Assembly: GCA_016191165.1 (NCBI GenBank)
Contig: JACPPF010000051.1
Location: 1 to 52,264, forward strand
DNA length: 52,264 nucleotides
Direction: 5' to 3'
Source: Planctomycetota bacterium
GTDB taxonomy: Bacteria > Planctomycetota > Planctomycetia > Gemmatales > Gemmataceae
This document shows positions 34,158-42,628 of the stretch, piece after piece; the stretch's first letter is position 1, and the number at the start of each line of letters is the position of its first letter. A program made the translations under genes and the position numbers. The notes under the pieces were generated by a model. It was not told the origin of the DNA and did no database searches. It saw only the letters and a list, made by a program, of their open reading frames with translations.

Positions 34158-35135
34158 CTATGACTTCACTTCCTTCGGCAAGGTCTTGGGCAACTCGATC
34201 GCAAACTCGGAACGTTTCGGCATCGTCAACGGCAAAGGCGCCGGATCGGATTGGTCGATGAACAAGTGGGCGAGAAACTGCAACTCCAACCACAGCATCG
34301 CCAGGGCTAGCGGCATCATCAACCAGCCGGCAAGGTCGTGATAGATCAGCCTGGCCAGTTCGCTGTCCGGTCCGGCCAGGTGATACGCAAGGCCGGTGGC
34401 CGTGATGCGGATGACATTCGCCAAAACCGCGATGGGCACCGCACTGGCAATCAGCACCATTCGATCGTGCCAGGGAGCGTTGACCACCATCGCCAGCGCC
34501 GTTGCCAGGGCGAAGAACGTCAGCAGCATACCCAAACCGCTGCAAGCGTGTTCGACGCCCAGCGGGATGTCGTCAACCAAAATCACGTTCCCCTCCGAAA
34601 GCGCCGGGCAACCGAGAGTTTGCAGCGCGTAGGTGCTCATGATTGTGGCGATACGACGCAACGGCAGGGCCAGAGCAGTTTCCATGAAGTACGGCAACGG
34701 CATCATGAAGCCGAGGAACGCGAGCGCCGGCCACGACCACCGCAACACCGACAGACCGCCGACCAGGAGCACCAGACCGAAAATGCTCGGAAGCAACGAA
34801 AGCGTATCCAGCGCCTCGAAGTCGATCCAGGCCGCGACGCCGCGCATGGCCAGGCCGATTGCCAGGAAGGGGCAGCCAATCCAGGTCGGTGTCCAGGCGA
34901 CTTGCTTGAGCATCGCCCGGCGCGACCATAGAACAACCGCCGCGAACAAGGGCACGATGAAGCCATGCGAATATTGCGGATCGTTGCTCCAGCGGTCCAC
35001 CAGGTGGCCCATCGTCGCCCAGTGGGTGCCCAGCAACAAAAGGAACAGCCCCAGGGCCGTCAGCGCCGCCGCGCGTGCAGGGCGGACGGGCGAATGACTG
35101 GGGCCAGAATCCACATGGGATGCCAAACCGTGCAT
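34158..35135 (-). CDS. Exosortase
   Basis: 325 residues from ATG 35135 (AGGAA 9 nt upstream; the frame extends to 35225). Eight or so membrane helices and the three catalytic signatures: the Cys in EHACSGLGMLL, Arg in LANVIRITATG, and His in YHDLAGWL. Exosortases cut PEP-CTERM-like tails and anchor those proteins to the surface. First gene of the polysaccharide run. No PEP-CTERM substrate is visible in this window. The tail after the last helix (about 35 residues, Pro-rich) is cytoplasmic. Confidence 0.93.
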   Translation of the reverse strand: MHGLASHVDSGPSHSPVRPARAAALTALGLFLLLLGTHWATMGHLVDRWSNDPQYSHGFIVPLFAAVVLWSRRAMLKQVAWTPTWIGCPFLAIGLAMRGVAAWIDFEALDTLSLLPSIFGLVLLVGGLSVLRWSWPALAFLGFMMPLPYFMETALALPLRRIATIMSTYALQTLGCPALSEGNVILVDDIPLGVEHACSGLGMLLTFFALATALAMVVNAPWHDRMVLIASAVPIAVLANVIRITATGLAYHLAGPDSELARLIYHDLAGWLMMPLALAMLWLELQFLAHLFIDQSDPAPLPLTMPKRSEFAIELPKTLPKEVKS

Positions 35136-35494
35136 GGTTTCAATTCCTGGCGCAGCGCCTTCCTGACCGGCGTGCGGGGCGATACGATCCCGCGGAATCC
35201 GCGGAGAATTCTTCCACCCAAGCATAGGTCACAATCCCCGGCGGCGCGGCCGGGTGGATAAAAAAGTTAGCGCTTTTCGGGGTCGCAACGAGTCTTCCGC
35301 GCGCGCCGGTTGACAGGCCGTTTGGCCGGGAAATCGACGTAAGTGCTTTTGAAGAAATTGGTTCGGTCTTGCCGACGGATGAAGTGAACACAACGCGGAA
35401 TGCACCGTCAGCTGGAAGGTGCAATGGGATTGGATTACCACGGTGAACGACAGAACGTCCAGCGTCCAAAGTTCGATTCGAGCGCGGCCCCCGG
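35136..35494. other. Intergenic region upstream of the exosortase operon
   Basis: No gene seen. As the only long gap before the polysaccharide run it probably holds the operon's promoter, but I cannot pick clear boxes. It contains the palindrome at 35190-35204. Confidence 0.5.
35190..35204. promoter_or_regulatory. 15-bp palindrome, possible operator
   Basis: CCGCGGA-A-TCCGCGG: perfect 7-bp half-sites around one base, 55 bp upstream of the exosortase ATG. Without a loop it cannot be an RNA hairpin of normal form, so a dimeric regulator site is more likely. Inference only. Confidence 0.35.
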
Positions 35495-38400
35495 TCATTT
35501 TCGCTCGTTTAACGGCTGACCGGAACGCAGATACGCGAAAAGGTCGCGCACTTCTTGATCGGTCATGCCGCTCAGCAACCCCTCCGGCATTAGCGAAATG
35601 CCGCTCACGGTCAGGGTCTCAATCTCGTTTTTGGGAAGCACGATGCGCTGCCCCTCGGAGGTGCGCAGAACGACCACGCGCGCGTCCTTTTCGATGACGA
35701 TGCCCGTCAGCGTCCGGCCGCTCTCGGTGATGATGATCGAGCTTTCGTAGCCTTCGCGAATCTCGGCGTTCGGGTTGACAATATGCAACAGCATGGCCGG
35801 CACGTCGTCGCGCTTGAAGGGAGTCAGGTCCGGGCCGACGATGCCGCCGCGCGCGTGCAGCAGGTGGCAGCTGGCGCACTTCGCGGTGAAGATTTTCTTG
35901 CCTGGATACGGATCGCCTTTTCCCGCGTTGATGACGCTGACGAGCCGATCGACTTCCTTGCGCATTTGTTCGGTCGTCGCGCCCTTGATTTCACCCCAGT
36001 GCTTCTTGACCAGCTTGGAAATCTGATCGTCGCGATGCAAAAGAAGCTTGCGCAGCGTCGGCAACGCAATCGATTTCGGCGCAATTGCGCCGGCATCCAC
36101 TGCTGCCAAAAACTGCCGGCTCCAGGCGCGCCGGCCAACCAGAAGCGATTCGGCGACCTCACGTACCTCGCCCGTCAGGGTGGGAAATGCCTTGACGACC
36201 TCAGCGCCGATCCTGTCGTCTGGATACGCCTGCAGCGCCCCCAGGGCGATCTTCTTGACCGCGTCCGATTCCTTGGCCGCGACCAACATCAGCAACGGCG
36301 GCACGCAGCGCGGTTGCCTGGCTTCGCCGAACAGCTCAATTAACTCAAGCCGCTGCTGGGCTGATGTCTTGGGATTCGCGATCATCGTCAGCGCCTGCGT
36401 GATCGCGGCTTCCTTGCCCTGCCGAACGCCGAACGCCACCGACCCGCCGCCGAGCTTGGCGATCTGAGTGATGAGGTCGTTCGGCAATCCCGCGATCGAA
36501 CGGCCCTTGAACGCCTCCTCGAAACCCTTGAGCAGGATTTGGCCATGCTTTTTCTCCGGCGCCAGGCGGAATAACTCGACGCACGTTTGAAAATCCTTCT
36601 GCGAGCCGGCCATCGCGAAGCGTTTCATCAGGCGAGGCAGGATCGTGTTTTCAACCATCCTGTGCCGCCACAGCGACGACTCGCGAAACATGTCGAGCAC
36701 CTTGTCTCGATCCTTCGCGCAATGAACCTCAATCGCCCACCACAGGAGCAAGGGAACATGAATGTCGCTGGCGTCTTCATCGCGCGTCAGCAAGCTTTGC
36801 ACGAGCGGAAGGCCCTCGATGGCGTTGAGCCTCTTGGCGCTGGCGGCGAACTGGCTGCGCGCAAAAAGGCTTGGCTCGTTGCGTGCGATATCGATCATCT
36901 TGCTGGCGATTTTCGCCCCGAGGCGATGGTCATCGCCGAGTAACCGTATCGTCCACAGGCGAACTTGCGGTTCGGGATGCGCCAGCGTTTTCTCCGCCAG
37001 CGCCTGGTCGAACGCGCCAGTCTGGTGGATCGCCCAGAGTGTTTCCAGCGCGAGCTGGCTCTTGCTTGCGAAGAGTTGCTTCGTCAGCATCGGCAGGACG
37101 GTCTTGTCCTTGCGGTCGCCCAGCAGCCGATTCGCCATTTGCCGGGTCCAGCGATTGTCCGATTTCAACAGGTCCACCAACTCCGTGGAGGATTTCTTCC
37201 CAAGATCGACCGGTTTGGGGAATTTTGCGTTCCTTGCGGCGAGACGATAGACGCGCCCGGTGTCGCGGTCGATGACGCCGTCATTGTGACCAAGGTGGGC
37301 GATCTTCGCCTCGTACATGTCGGCGATGAAGAGAGAGCCGTCGGGCGCCGGTTTGATGTCGACGGGACGAAACCAGGTGTCGCTCGACGTGACCACGCCG
37401 CCCAGGTCCTTCGTTTCAAACGACGAACGGTCGGGGCTGACTTCACTGAGCATGACCCGGCCCTGCAACGGCTCGACCGCGAAGATCTTGCCACGGTATT
37501 TGGCGGGTAGCCCGTCGGCTTCGTTGAGCACCCAGGTATGGCTGAAGCGTTGCGACTTGTTCGCCTTCATCGCTTCGAAGAAGCCGTAGGAGTAGGGATT
37601 TGCGAGTACGCCATGCTTCTCGAAGCCCTTGCGATAGGATGCGCCCTGGACGTAGTGGAACCCGCGCGTGTTGCCGCCGTTATGCCCGGAATAGAGTCGG
37701 CCTTGCGAGTCGATTTCGACGCCGAAGGCGTTGCCGCCTCCCTCGGCGTAGATCTCGAAACGCCTCTTTTCGGGATGGTAGCGCCACATGTGCTGGCCGA
37801 TCATCTGGATTGGGGTTTCTTTGATGCCAGGCCGCGTCACGTGAGCGGAGACGGTGCTGCCATGCGTGGCGTACAGCCAGCCGTCGGGACCCCAGCGTAG
37901 ACTATTGGCGCATGAGTGCGTGTCTTCCAGGCCAAAACCTTGCAGATGCACGATGGGATCGCTTACGGGTCGGTCGTTCTTCATCGGATAGAAAAGCAGG
38001 TAGGGCGGATTGAGAACCCACAGCCCGCCGCGGCCCGTGACGACCGAGGTGACGATGTTCATGCCCTCGAGCACGCGCGTGTGCTTGTCGTAGATGCCGT
38101 CGCCGTCGGTGTCTTCGTGAACGGAAACGATGTCTTTGCCACGGAAATGGTTGGGCGGCGGCGGCGGAACCTTGTCATAGACGACGCGCCAGAACATGTC
38201 CCGGCTCAATATTTTCAACCCCGCCGGATGCGGATATTGAATGTACTGCACCACCCACAGCCGGCCGCGTTCGTCGAAGCTCAGCGAAATTGGCTGCTTG
38301 ACGACTGGCTCGCTGAGCACTTGGTCCATACGAAAATCGTCGGGGATTTTGAACGATTTGGCCGCGGCGGCGGGCGTGAGTTTCGGCGCGCCAGGTTTTG

Positions 38401-38506
38401 TGCCTTTGCCCGCTTGTTCGGCGCTTGGCAACAGGTTGCCATGAACCAAGATCAAAACGGCGGCCGCGCCGGCAAGAAACGGCCCGGAAAGCCAAATCCT
38501 ATTCAT
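35495..38506 (-). CDS. PVC-type heme-binding protein: beta-propeller, HEAT repeats, cytochrome c
   Basis: 1003 residues. Signal peptide (LSGPFLAGAAAVLILVHG), then a membrane-bound-dehydrogenase-like beta-propeller (about 50-420: ISLSFDERGRLWVVQYIQYP, VSVHEDTDGDGIYDKHT, LRWGPDGWLYATHGS), HEAT-type repeats (about 440-840), and a C-terminal cytochrome c domain with CASCH near residue 876 and a distal-ligand region (GPDLTPF... MPEGL). This large family is a hallmark of Planctomycetota and Verrucomicrobia; a sugar or polymer oxidation role is suspected. GAGGCGG lies about 6 nt before the ATG. Confidence 0.92.
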   Translation of the reverse strand: MNRIWLSGPFLAGAAAVLILVHGNLLPSAEQAGKGTKPGAPKLTPAAAAKSFKIPDDFRMDQVLSEPVVKQPISLSFDERGRLWVVQYIQYPHPAGLKILSRDMFWRVVYDKVPPPPPNHFRGKDIVSVHEDTDGDGIYDKHTRVLEGMNIVTSVVTGRGGLWVLNPPYLLFYPMKNDRPVSDPIVHLQGFGLEDTHSCANSLRWGPDGWLYATHGSTVSAHVTRPGIKETPIQMIGQHMWRYHPEKRRFEIYAEGGGNAFGVEIDSQGRLYSGHNGGNTRGFHYVQGASYRKGFEKHGVLANPYSYGFFEAMKANKSQRFSHTWVLNEADGLPAKYRGKIFAVEPLQGRVMLSEVSPDRSSFETKDLGGVVTSSDTWFRPVDIKPAPDGSLFIADMYEAKIAHLGHNDGVIDRDTGRVYRLAARNAKFPKPVDLGKKSSTELVDLLKSDNRWTRQMANRLLGDRKDKTVLPMLTKQLFASKSQLALETLWAIHQTGAFDQALAEKTLAHPEPQVRLWTIRLLGDDHRLGAKIASKMIDIARNEPSLFARSQFAASAKRLNAIEGLPLVQSLLTRDEDASDIHVPLLLWWAIEVHCAKDRDKVLDMFRESSLWRHRMVENTILPRLMKRFAMAGSQKDFQTCVELFRLAPEKKHGQILLKGFEEAFKGRSIAGLPNDLITQIAKLGGGSVAFGVRQGKEAAITQALTMIANPKTSAQQRLELIELFGEARQPRCVPPLLMLVAAKESDAVKKIALGALQAYPDDRIGAEVVKAFPTLTGEVREVAESLLVGRRAWSRQFLAAVDAGAIAPKSIALPTLRKLLLHRDDQISKLVKKHWGEIKGATTEQMRKEVDRLVSVINAGKGDPYPGKKIFTAKCASCHLLHARGGIVGPDLTPFKRDDVPAMLLHIVNPNAEIREGYESSIIITESGRTLTGIVIEKDARVVVLRTSEGQRIVLPKNEIETLTVSGISLMPEGLLSGMTDQEVRDLFAYLRSGQPLNERK

Positions 38507-38535
38507 CGTTGAACCGCCTCACCAAACAACACCCA

Positions 38536-39190
38536 GGCACCGAAGGTGCCAAATGTTAAAGCCCAGGGCAAAGCCCTGGGAACTGAATCAAGACTGTCGA
38601 TGCCAAGCCCCAACGGGGCGGCGTCAACGTTTAATCCCAAACATACCGCTCGTCAAAAGCGATCTCGTATCGATTCAGGAACTCGCGAAATTCCTCTTGA
38701 AAGGTCCTGGTACGGTGATGTTCCTTTTGGTTCGCAATGTACTTCTTGACGCCGCCGATACCCGATTGACCAATCGAAAAAGCTCCGTAGCCGGATTGCC
38801 AGTAGAAATCGTGGTATTCGGCGCCTTTTGTTTTGATCCACTTCGAGGAACCGGCCTTTACCTTTTCGACGATTTTCGCCACATCAATTTTTCGGCCCAG
38901 TCGAAAGAGGACATGTACATGATCTTCCGTGCCCCCGGTGCAAAGCAGCGGTGAATCAAGGTTACGCAATATCCCCGCATGATACATGTGCAATTCTTCC
39001 TCAAGCTCGGGCCGAATCAGGGGGGCGCGGTTTTTCGTGCTGAAGATCAGGTGGATGTAAATCGCAGCCAAAGATTGCGGCATGACTAACCTCCGACTCA
39101 TCGCGCCCCGTTGGGGCTTGGAACGGGAGTAACTGCGGTGTCCTCCCAGGGCTTCGCCCTGGGCTTTAACATTTTGGCACCGTTGGTGCA
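38536..39190 (-). mobile_element. RAYT/REP element (REPtron) with ~85-bp inverted arms
   Basis: A transposase gene between inverted arms 38536-38619 and 39105-39190. Each arm has, from outside in, three palindromes: GGCACC-N3-GGTGCC (last base changed on the right), CCCAGGGC-N3-GCCCTGGG and GCCCC-N3-GGGGC. All three are conserved with different loop bases (AAA/TTC on the middle one). Confidence 0.8.
38631..39083 (-). CDS. REP-associated tyrosine transposase (IS200-like, Y1)
   Basis: 150 residues. N-terminus AAIYIHLIFSTKNRAPLI, the HUH metal site EDHVHVLFRL, WIKTKG, then SGYGAFSIGQSGIGGVKKYIANQKEHHR, which holds the nucleophilic Tyr. This is the single-strand transposase family that mobilises REP palindromes. 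The CDS start is ATG 39083 with CGGAGG 6-7 nt upstream; the ORF continues through the right arm, which is not coding. Length is complete and no frameshift is seen, so it may be active. Confidence 0.92.
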   Translation of the reverse strand: MPQSLAAIYIHLIFSTKNRAPLIRPELEEELHMYHAGILRNLDSPLLCTGGTEDHVHVLFRLGRKIDVAKIVEKVKAGSSKWIKTKGAEYHDFYWQSGYGAFSIGQSGIGGVKKYIANQKEHHRTRTFQEEFREFLNRYEIAFDERYVWD

Positions 39191-39299
39191 AAGAAAACGC
39201 ATCCCCTTTCCCCGATGCGATTCACGGAAACCATTGCCGACATTTGACTATTTTGCGAAGAAAAGTACAAGCATCCATTTGCAACTCGGAGAGAAAGCC

Positions 39300-40322
39300 A
39301 TGCGTAGACGTATCCTGGGCAAAACGAGCATCGAAGTCAGCGAGCTCGGCTTCGGCAGCCTGTTCACTTCCTCGCTTGGCGTGGGTTTCGCCGAAAACAA
39401 GGCCGCGGTTCACAAGGCCCTCGATCTTGGCATCAACTACTTCGACACGGCGCCGGCCTACGCCAACAGCGAGGAAGTTCTTGGCCAGATCATCGCCGAC
39501 ATCAAGACGCCGTTCATTCTATCGACCAAGCTGGGCGGGCGGCCGAAACCGTTCGATCCACGCAACAAACGGCAACTGCTCGAATCGGCCAAGGAAAGTC
39601 TGCGGCTTCTTCATCGCGAGGTCATCGACATTCTATTTGTCCACGAGGCGGATCGTCCGCTGCAATACGACTGGTGGACTGATCCCGAGGGCGTTGACGG
39701 CCCGGTCATCGAGGCGCTCGATCAGCTAAAAAAGGAAGGCGTCATCCGCTTCACCGGACTGGGCGGCACGACGGTTACCGAGATGGCGCACTTGATCCGC
39801 TCGGATCGCTTCGATGTCGTATTGACGGCGTTCAATTACAGCGCGTTGTTCCGCGAGGCAGCGCACGAGGTCCTTCCTGAGGCCAGGGCCCGAAACATGG
39901 GTGTGGTTCTTGGCTCGCTCTTGCATCAGGGCAGCCTGGGGCGCCGCTACGATGAGGTAGTGCGCGCCAGGCCGGCCTGGCTGTCAAAAAGACGGCAGGA
40001 GCAATTGCTAGCCTTTTACGATTTGCTCGATGAATGCGGCCTATCGATCGTCGAGCTGTGCTTGCGTTTTGGGATTTCCGGTGCCGACGCGCATTCGTCG
40101 CTGATCGGCCCCAAGACGGCGGAGCAGGTCGAGGAAGCGGTTCGTGTCATCGAGAAGGGGCCGTTGCCCGGCGACATCGTCAAGCAACTGGATCAAATCG
40201 CGGCCATGCTGCCCTATCGGCCTTTCGAGGAACCGATGATCCTGCCGTTCAATCGGCCCAGGGATTACTGGGGGCCGGGCATGGCGAACATCGGCGCCGG
40301 GGCAGCGGTTGGAAAGCTGTAA
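39300..40322 (+). CDS. Aldo/keto reductase
   Basis: 340 residues from ATG 39300 (GGAGAG 6 nt upstream). TIM-barrel catalytic residues: Asp and Tyr in NYFDTAPAYANSEEVLG, Lys in LSTKLGGRP, His in ILFVHEAD. Cofactor end: SSLIGPKTAEQVEEAV. It should reduce aldehydes or oxidise sugars with NADP(H), like D-threo-aldose dehydrogenase relatives. No signal peptide, so cytoplasmic. The start of the ORF upstream of 39300 lies in the RAYT repeat arm and is not coding. Confidence 0.9.
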   Translation: MRRRILGKTSIEVSELGFGSLFTSSLGVGFAENKAAVHKALDLGINYFDTAPAYANSEEVLGQIIADIKTPFILSTKLGGRPKPFDPRNKRQLLESAKESLRLLHREVIDILFVHEADRPLQYDWWTDPEGVDGPVIEALDQLKKEGVIRFTGLGGTTVTEMAHLIRSDRFDVVLTAFNYSALFREAAHEVLPEARARNMGVVLGSLLHQGSLGRRYDEVVRARPAWLSKRRQEQLLAFYDLLDECGLSIVELCLRFGISGADAHSSLIGPKTAEQVEEAVRVIEKGPLPGDIVKQLDQIAAMLPYRPFEEPMILPFNRPRDYWGPGMANIGAGAAVGKL

Positions 40323-40339
40323 ACCCGGCGCCGGATCAA

Positions 40340-41899
40340 TCAGCGCGCTTGCGGAATGTAATTCAGCGTATAATACGCGACATTGTGCAAGAGGGGCAAG
40401 CCATCGGCGGAACGCAGGCCGGGCGCGGTGAGCTGGTGGATGTGCCCTTCTTGTAATTTGCTGACCCAGATGCGGACGCTCTTGTTGTCGGATCCGACCG
40501 TGACCTTGTCGATGGTCGGATGGGTGCGATCGACTTCGGGGCTGCCGTAATTCGCCTGGTAAATGTACGTATAGGTTTCCATCTTATACGATGTCTTGTC
40601 GCCGGCGGTCTTGGGGTCGATCGGTTTGGTGAAGTGGAGGGTGAAGCCGTCGGATTCCGCCTTCATCTGGTGAATCTCGAAAGGGACCTTACCGGTCCAG
40701 ACGAGTCGTTCGATGGAGAACGGCTTGTTGCCGCGCGAGCCCCAGCCGCGGTTTGTGCCGCCGGCGATGAGCGAGCCATCGGGAGCGAAACGCGTGGGAA
40801 CGATGCCGGAGCCGAAGCCCTGACGGAAGGGATAGCAGGCGCCTTGATACTTGCCGTTAATTTTTTCGAGCGAGACGCGCATGATGGTGCTGTGCGTTTG
40901 GTCGCCGACGAAGAGTTGCTTCTCGAACGGGCCGAACTTGCCGCCGGAGAGATCGCAATCGATACCGCTGGCGGATTGGCCCATCTTGCCATAGGGGAAC
41001 AGGATTGAGGTGGGGTTGAACTCGGGGATTTTCTTGGCTTCGGTCATGATTCGGCTGCCGCTTTTGGGAACGAGCGGGGCGGCGCCGAGGTACTTTGCTT
41101 CCGGTTCGGAATACCACTTATAGCCGCCGGGGTGGCCGACGAAACCGCCGACGGTGATGTGTTTCAGGCCGCACGTGCCGTTCCAGGGCCCCTGGTTGTC
41201 GGTGTAGAAGACTTCCCCTTCCGCATTGAAGCCAACGCCGCCGGGCGAGCGCACGCCGCTCGTGGTGGGAACGAACGCCCATGTCTCCCCTCTCCCCTTG
41301 GGAGAGGGGCCTGGGGTGAGGGTGACCTTGCCTGCCCAGCCGCGGAATTTGCTGTTGGAGTTGAACGACCCGGTCAGGCAAAGGGTGATCCAGATGTTGC
41401 CGTTCTTGTCGAAGCGCGAGCCGAAGGCGTATTCGTGGTAATCGCCATTGATTTCCCAGCCATCGGCGACCACTTCAAAGGTGTCGGCGCGCCCCTTGCC
41501 CTTGCTGTCTTTCACGCGCGTGACGTCGCAGCGCTGGGTGACGTAAAGCCAGCCGTCTTTTGGACTGCTGGCAAGGCCGAGGATCTCGTGCATCCCGTGG
41601 GCGAAGCGTTTGAACTTGGCGTCCTTGGGATCGTCGGTCAGGCCGTTCTCGATGATCCAGATTTCGCCGCGGCGTGTGCCGAGGGCGATCTTGCCGCCGG
41701 GCAGGATTTCGAGAGCGCCGGCTTCGAGCACCTCGCCCTCAGGCGGGGTGTAGCGCAGCAGCTTGTAATAGTCGTTTTCATCGCCGCTTGGTTTCTGGGC
41801 GACGGGCGCTTTTTTTTTCTTCTTTTTTTGCGCCGCGGCCGGGTCGGCGGGAATCAAGGCCAGGGCCAGGGCGGTCAACAGAACGAAAACGTATCGCAT
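40340..41899 (-). CDS. Exported beta-propeller protein with an in-frame palindromic repeat
   Basis: 519 residues. Signal peptide ending AAAQ, a Lys-rich linker (KKKKKK), then a beta-propeller of the sugar-dehydrogenase/membrane-bound-dehydrogenase type ([95 protein letters not shown]). No CxxCH. Residues about 192-205 ([13 protein letters not shown]) are encoded by a dispersed palindromic repeat and are not part of the fold. AGGGG lies near the ATG. The multi-heme cytochrome gene upstream is the likely electron partner. Confidence 0.88.
   Translation of the reverse strand: MRYVFVLLTALALALIPADPAAAQKKKKKKAPVAQKPSGDENDYYKLLRYTPPEGEVLEAGALEILPGGKIALGTRRGEIWIIENGLTDDPKDAKFKRFAHGMHEILGLASSPKDGWLYVTQRCDVTRVKDSKGKGRADTFEVVADGWEINGDYHEYAFGSRFDKNGNIWITLCLTGSFNSNSKFRGWAGKVTLTPGPSPKGRGETWAFVPTTSGVRSPGGVGFNAEGEVFYTDNQGPWNGTCGLKHITVGGFVGHPGGYKWYSEPEAKYLGAAPLVPKSGSRIMTEAKKIPEFNPTSILFPYGKMGQSASGIDCDLSGGKFGPFEKQLFVGDQTHSTIMRVSLEKINGKYQGACYPFRQGFGSGIVPTRFAPDGSLIAGGTNRGWGSRGNKPFSIERLVWTGKVPFEIHQMKAESDGFTLHFTKPIDPKTAGDKTSYKMETYTYIYQANYGSPEVDRTHPTIDKVTVGSDNKSVRIWVSKLQEGHIHQLTAPGLRSADGLPLLHNVAYYTLNYIPQAR
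41284..41324. repeat. Palindromic repeat inserted in frame in a gene
   Basis: CCCCTCTCCC-CTT-GGGAGAGGGG: perfect 10-bp stem with 3-nt loop (41287-41309), then CCTGGGGTGAGGGTG. On the minus strand it encodes [13 protein letters not shown], a peptide recognised in many unrelated bacterial proteins as a translated repeat. Confidence 0.8.
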
Positions 41900-41941
41900 G
41901 GATTACCCCTATTTATTTCGTGCTTGGTTTACGAAGTACGG

Positions 41942-42577
41942 TTATTCGCTGTCCACATCGGCCTGGGCGGCGGCGTCCAGGATCGTCTGGAACGGCAGCT
42001 TGAAGCCTGACAGAAGCTTGGTCGTGACGGTGTTGTCCGGGCCGAGCCGCTTCTCGATCCAGTCTGATTTACCGCGGCGAAGGACAACGATCTGCTCTCG
42101 CTTGGCGTCGACGATCCAGTATTCCTTGATGCCCAGAGTAAAGTACTCTTCGCGTTTTTCGATGTAGTCGCGATCGACGGAACGCTCGGAGACGACCTCG
42201 ATGGCGAGATCGGGAAACCACCGCCGCCAAACGGTGTCGTCCTTCGGCCCCTTGGGTTTCGCAAGATAGATCGCGATATCGGGATGGCGTTCACTTTCCC
42301 AGTCGGGAATCAGAAGTTTGCATTCCGCGGCCCCAAGGATGGCGAAAATCACGTCGGTATGCGCCAGACGATATGCCCCCAGGTGATCGCGCAAGGCGGC
42401 GATGATCAACGCATGATAAAGCTTGGCGACTTGCGACACGGTGATATACCCACGTGAAAGCTCGTAGTGATAGCCTTCCTCGGTCTTGGCGAACTCGAAG
42501 TCCTTGAGGGACATTTTTCGGCCATGATCCTTCGGGCCGACCTCGCCTTTCGTCTTGCGTTTGGGGATGGTGAGCAT
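41942..42577 (-). CDS. Uma2 family (DUF820) PD-(D/E)XK nuclease-like protein
   Basis: 211 residues from ATG 42577 (the frame runs to 42625). The fold's core is visible: HPDIAIYL, FPDLAIEVVSERSVDRDYIEKREEYFTLGIKEYWIVDAKREQIVVL, i.e. Asp, Glu-V-V-S and the Lys-rich helix of the Uma2 nuclease family, in which catalytic D-E-K residues are kept. These genes occur in many copies in cyanobacteria and Planctomycetota; their biological role is unknown. It sits between the multi-heme cytochrome and propeller genes, same strand. Confidence 0.88.
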   Translation of the reverse strand: MLTIPKRKTKGEVGPKDHGRKMSLKDFEFAKTEEGYHYELSRGYITVSQVAKLYHALIIAALRDHLGAYRLAHTDVIFAILGAAECKLLIPDWESERHPDIAIYLAKPKGPKDDTVWRRWFPDLAIEVVSERSVDRDYIEKREEYFTLGIKEYWIVDAKREQIVVLRRGKSDWIEKRLGPDNTVTTKLLSGFKLPFQTILDAAAQADVDSE

Positions 42578-42628
42578 AATGCATTCCAGTCGTGGCGGGT
42601 TTCGCACATGGGTTGTGGGGCCCAAGGC

